Below are positions 5,870 through 7,995 of a stretch of DNA of 7,995 nucleotides, piece by piece. The translations under genes were made by a program, and so were the position numbers. Where the stretch lies: contig JAGOBX010000148.1 of NCBI GenBank assembly GCA_017999075.1, forward strand, positions 1-7,995, given 5' to 3'. The number at the start of each line of letters is the position of its first letter. The first letter of the stretch is position 1. The notes under the pieces are model-generated. The model was not told the origin of the DNA. It made no database searches and was given only the letters and a program-made list of their open reading frames with translations. This stretch comes from JAGOBX01 sp017999075 [NCBI: Candidatus Babelota bacterium] (GTDB taxonomy: Bacteria > JAGOBX01).

Positions 5870-7174
5870 TTAATCAGATTCAATAGAATGATCTATTGGT
5901 TCCTCTCCAATAAGTATCCTTAAAGTATTTTTTAATTTCATATGTTGTATAAACAGATCGTGTTCCGGACTTATTCCTTTCGGGGTCATTGGTGATTTCC
6001 AGTAAAAACTAAGCCAATGTTGTATTCCTGTTAATCCAAGTCTAGATGCCAAATCTATGAATAAAACTAAATCTAAAACTACAGGCGCAGCTAAAATCGA
6101 ATCACGGCACAAAAAATTGACTTTTATTTGCATTGGCATACCTAACCATCCAAATATATCTATATTATCCCAACTTTCTTTTGAATCACCACGCGGCGGA
6201 TAATAATTTATTCTAACTTTATGATATAAATCTTTATATAATTCAGGATACATATCAGGTTGAAATATCGTATCTAAAACAGAAAGTTTACTTTTTTCTT
6301 TCGTCTTAAACGATTCCGGATCGTCTAAAATTTCCCCGTCTCTATTCCCAAGTATGTTAGTTGAAAACCATCCGTTAACGCCAAGCATTTTTGCCTTCAA
6401 TCCAGGAGACAGCAATGTTTTCATCATTGTTTGACCGGTTTTAAAATCTTTTCCTCCGATAGGTGTTTTAGTTTTATCTGCCAATTCAACCAATGCCGGA
6501 ATATCTACAGAAAGATTGGGCGCTCCATTGCAGTAAGGAATTTTTTCTCTTAAAGCTGCATACGCATATATCATTGAAGGAGATATGTATTTATTGTTTT
6601 CTCTTAATCCTTTCTCAAAATCTTTAAGATTTTTATGAACAACTTTTGTTTCCTGATATATTTCTGTACTGCCGCACCAAACCATAACGCATCTGTCAAT
6701 TTTATTTTTTTTCTTAAAATCCTTAATATCGTCTATCAATTTTTCAGCAGCTTCCATTTTATTTTTATATGTTTTCAAATGCGGTCCATCAAGTTTCTTA
6801 ACAAATTTTTTTTCAAAGACAGCTTTATATGGTTTTATTTTTTTCAATTCATTTTTCACTTTATCAAGCATTTCTCTTGGTAAAACTCCTGCTATAACAG
6901 CAGATTCGTATGCATCATCTGGAAAAACATCCCACGCAGCAAATTCCAAATCTTTCAAATTAGCAATAGGAACAACATCTTTAATAAAAGGGCTTTTGTT
7001 ATCACTCCTTTTGCCAAGTCTTATAGTTTGCATCTGTGTCAACGAACCAAACGGACGCGCAAGACCTTTTCTGATTAAACATACTCCTGCAATAAAAGTG
7101 CTGCTTACTGCCCCAAGTCCCGGAAGCAAAACTCCCAATTTGCCATTAACTTTAATTAAATTATTTTTTTTCAT
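5870..7174 (-). CDS. ino1: Inositol-3-phosphate synthase (myo-inositol-1-phosphate synthase)
   Basis: This 434-residue cytosolic, NAD-dependent enzyme converts glucose 6-phosphate to inositol 3-phosphate (also called L-myo-inositol 1-phosphate). The N-terminus GKLGVLLPGLGAVSSTFIAG (11-30) is the nucleotide-binding loop. Family blocks follow: RKGLARPFGSLTQ (35-47), WDVFPDDAYE (81-90), VWCGSTEIY (165-173), ISPSMIYAYAA (197-207), GAPNLSVDIPAL (217-228), GGKDFKTGQT (240-249) with conserved active-site lysines, LGVNGWFSTNILGNRDGE (264-281), RINYYPPRGDSKESWDNID (321-339) and NFLCRDSILAAP (353-364). The length and blocks resemble the Bacteroidota-type enzyme, shorter than the eukaryotic one. The protein looks intact. 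An AAGGA lies 8 bases before the ATG, and a perfect 12-2-12 palindrome lies upstream. It feeds inositol phosphate to the fused cytidylyltransferase two genes downstream. Confidence 0.95.
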   Translation of the reverse strand: MKKNNLIKVNGKLGVLLPGLGAVSSTFIAGVCLIRKGLARPFGSLTQMQTIRLGKRSDNKSPFIKDVVPIANLKDLEFAAWDVFPDDAYESAVIAGVLPREMLDKVKNELKKIKPYKAVFEKKFVKKLDGPHLKTYKNKMEAAEKLIDDIKDFKKKNKIDRCVMVWCGSTEIYQETKVVHKNLKDFEKGLRENNKYISPSMIYAYAALREKIPYCNGAPNLSVDIPALVELADKTKTPIGGKDFKTGQTMMKTLLSPGLKAKMLGVNGWFSTNILGNRDGEILDDPESFKTKEKSKLSVLDTIFQPDMYPELYKDLYHKVRINYYPPRGDSKESWDNIDIFGWLGMPMQIKVNFLCRDSILAAPVVLDLVLFIDLASRLGLTGIQHWLSFYWKSPMTPKGISPEHDLFIQHMKLKNTLRILIGEEPIDHSIESD

Positions 7175-7182
7175 TTTTTAAT

Positions 7183-7187
7183 TCCTT
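7183..7187 (-). promoter_or_regulatory. Shine-Dalgarno site of the inositol-phosphate synthase gene
   Basis: AAGGA on the minus strand, 8 bases before the ATG at 7174. A TATAAT at 7196-7191 lies just upstream, but used as a -10 it would start transcription within this site. The true promoter may lie nearer the palindrome, and I cannot place a convincing -35. Confidence 0.65.
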
Positions 7188-7215
7188 TATATTATATAAA
7201 AATTTAATATGTATT

Positions 7216-7241
7216 TTTAAATAGAAAAATTTCTATTTAAA
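7216..7241. promoter_or_regulatory. Perfect 12-2-12 inverted repeat, candidate ArsR-type operator
   Basis: The half-site TTTAAATAGAAA (7216-7227) is followed by AA and then its exact reverse complement (7230-7241). Twelve-base arms with a two-base centre are the classic ArsR/SmtB operator form. The site lies 42 bases before the inositol synthase ATG, in the promoter region, and an ArsR-type gene is next downstream of that enzyme. It also lies 4 bases after the methyltransferase stop, but its stem has only one G-C pair per arm and lacks a following T-run in the minus direction, so a terminator is unlikely. Confidence 0.6.
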
Positions 7242-7245
7242 TTCT

Positions 7246-7974
7246 TTATTTCGACCATATAACCAAAGATTCTTCTGAATCAATTAATTTTTCTTCACTC
7301 TCCAATTTAAATCCTATATTTAACATTATTTTTTTATACTTATCTTTTTTTATTTTATTTAAATGCATCGGTAAATCTTCTGAATTTTTAAAACAAATTT
7401 GTAAAATCAATTTACCTTTGTTTTTTAAAAATAAAAAAAAGTCACTTAATACTTTTTCAGGTTCATTCAAATGTTCTATTACATCCAAACATATAATTTT
7501 TTCAAAAAAATTTTTCGGCATTTCATCAATCTGAAGTTTGAAATATTTGTAATCATAATTTCTTATATCAAATCTTTTTCTGCAGAATTCAAATGTTTGT
7601 GTGTCCAAATCTGCTAAATATATTTGTTTAAAATTGTTTTTATATAAATATAAACTTAAATTGCCAACTCCGCATCCAAAATCCAATATTTTATCAGTTG
7701 GCAAAATGTTTGATTTGATTTTTGGAAAAAGATTGCATCTTGCACCATAATAATTATTTTCTTTTAACAGCTCATAAATATAATAATCACAATTTTTATA
7801 AAAATCTTCTATTTTATCGTTTGAACCCCTGTTTTTTTTCAACCATTCTTTTTTTCCATTTTGGGTGGGATTAATAAAATTTTTTTCAATATCCTCATTA
7901 TTCAGGTCAAGTATATATCTTATTTCTCCATAAATTTCTTTTTTTTGGCAATCATTTTTTTTTTCTCTTAGCAA
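7246..7974 (-). CDS. Class I SAM-dependent methyltransferase, start uncertain (possible A-tract frameshift)
   Basis: The frame of 242 residues has a Rossmann methyltransferase core: KILDFGCGVGNLSLYLYKN (95-113) is the SAM-binding motif I, IYLADLD (118-124) ends strand 2 with the acidic ribose contact, IICLDVIEHLNEPEKVLSDF (160-179) is the motif seen in small-molecule methyltransferases, and KGKLILQI (186-193) is motif III. The substrate is not deducible. The frame has no ATG before residue 152. The given start is a TTG at 7974 directly after an in-frame TGA, with no good ribosome site. A better placed ATG at 7955 overlaps the stop of the upstream frame (ATGA) but is out of frame. One extra A in the A8 run at 7939-7946 would join it (MIAKKKEIYG). 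The gene may therefore be frameshifted, slippage-expressed or TTG-started. It ends 71 bases before the inositol synthase ATG. Confidence 0.8.
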   Translation of the reverse strand: MLREKKNDCQKKEIYGEIRYILDLNNEDIEKNFINPTQNGKKEWLKKNRGSNDKIEDFYKNCDYYIYELLKENNYYGARCNLFPKIKSNILPTDKILDFGCGVGNLSLYLYKNNFKQIYLADLDTQTFEFCRKRFDIRNYDYKYFKLQIDEMPKNFFEKIICLDVIEHLNEPEKVLSDFFLFLKNKGKLILQICFKNSEDLPMHLNKIKKDKYKKIMLNIGFKLESEEKLIDSEESLVIWSK

Positions 7975-7995
7975 TCAAATCATCAAAACAGGTTA
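7952..7995 (-). CDS. C-terminal tail of an upstream gene, partial
   Basis: A minus-strand frame is open from the window edge and gives TCFDDLIAKRKKK before TGA at 7954-7952. Its stop overlaps an ATG as ATGA, the arrangement seen between other genes here, which is the main reason to take it seriously. At 13 codons it could be chance and says nothing about function. Confidence 0.35.
   Translation of the reverse strand, partial: TCFDDLIAKRKKK

Noticed and set aside
6635-6883. Open frame of 82 codons on the + strand, Phe-rich
   Set aside because: Antisense to the inositol synthase gene; the Phe runs are the complement of Lys codons, not a membrane protein.
6996-7181. Open frame of 61 codons on the + strand
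   Set aside because: Antisense to the conserved N-terminus of the inositol synthase, with no independent support.
7191-7196. TATAAT as the -10 box of the inositol synthase gene
   Set aside because: Transcription would begin in or after the AAGGA ribosome site, and no -35 lies at the right distance; in AT-rich DNA the match means little.
7975-7983. Reading TGA as tryptophan to extend the methyltransferase to the ATG at 7983
   Set aside because: TGA ends queD and the membrane protein at natural lengths here, so the standard code holds. The extension would also add only a few residues.

Overview
The window is a gene-dense, strongly AT-rich stretch (about 70% A+T or more by eye) with short intergenic gaps, overlapping genes and several Shine-Dalgarno sites. 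The GGAGGG before the ArsR gene and the AAGGA before two other genes point to a bacterium. The inositol-3-phosphate synthase is of the roughly 430-residue type I associate with Bacteroidota and other anaerobic bacteria. I cannot name a phylum. Seven intact coding regions close with TAA or TGA. The only TAG in a coding path sits inside the nuclease gene, and the methyltransferase start is also unclear, so some gene decay is possible.

Layout. Bases 1-1096 (+): the 3' part of queD, then queE, two consecutive steps of preQ0/queuosine synthesis. Everything after that is on the minus strand and convergent with queE, with 4 bases between the stops. In minus-strand transcription order: a 13-residue tail of an upstream gene at the window edge, a SAM methyltransferase (7974-7246), inositol-3-phosphate synthase (7174-5870), a small ArsR-type regulator (5798-5493), a fused CTP:inositol-1-phosphate cytidylyltransferase / CDP-alcohol phosphotransferase (5487-4138), a polytopic membrane protein of unknown function (4145-3528), an ERCC4-type nuclease with helix-hairpin-helix motifs interrupted by one in-frame TAG (3531-2899), and a B12-binding-domain radical SAM protein (2846-1101).

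How it works together. The coherent unit is inositol metabolism. The synthase makes inositol phosphate from glucose 6-phosphate, and the fused enzyme should activate it to CDP-inositol and transfer inositol phosphate to an acceptor. The acceptor could be a lipid alcohol (inositol phospholipid) or inositol phosphate (the solute di-myo-inositol phosphate). The ArsR-type gene lies between the two enzyme genes, and a perfect 12-2-12 inverted repeat, the classic ArsR/SmtB operator shape, lies just upstream of the synthase gene. This suggests a self-contained, locally regulated module. The membrane protein overlaps the fused enzyme gene and may be an accessory. The nuclease is coupled by an ATGA overlap and the radical SAM gene follows 52 bases later; their functional tie to inositol is not evident. 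No RNA gene, CRISPR array, insertion sequence or convincing intrinsic terminator was found, and no gene-free stretch exceeds 75 bases.
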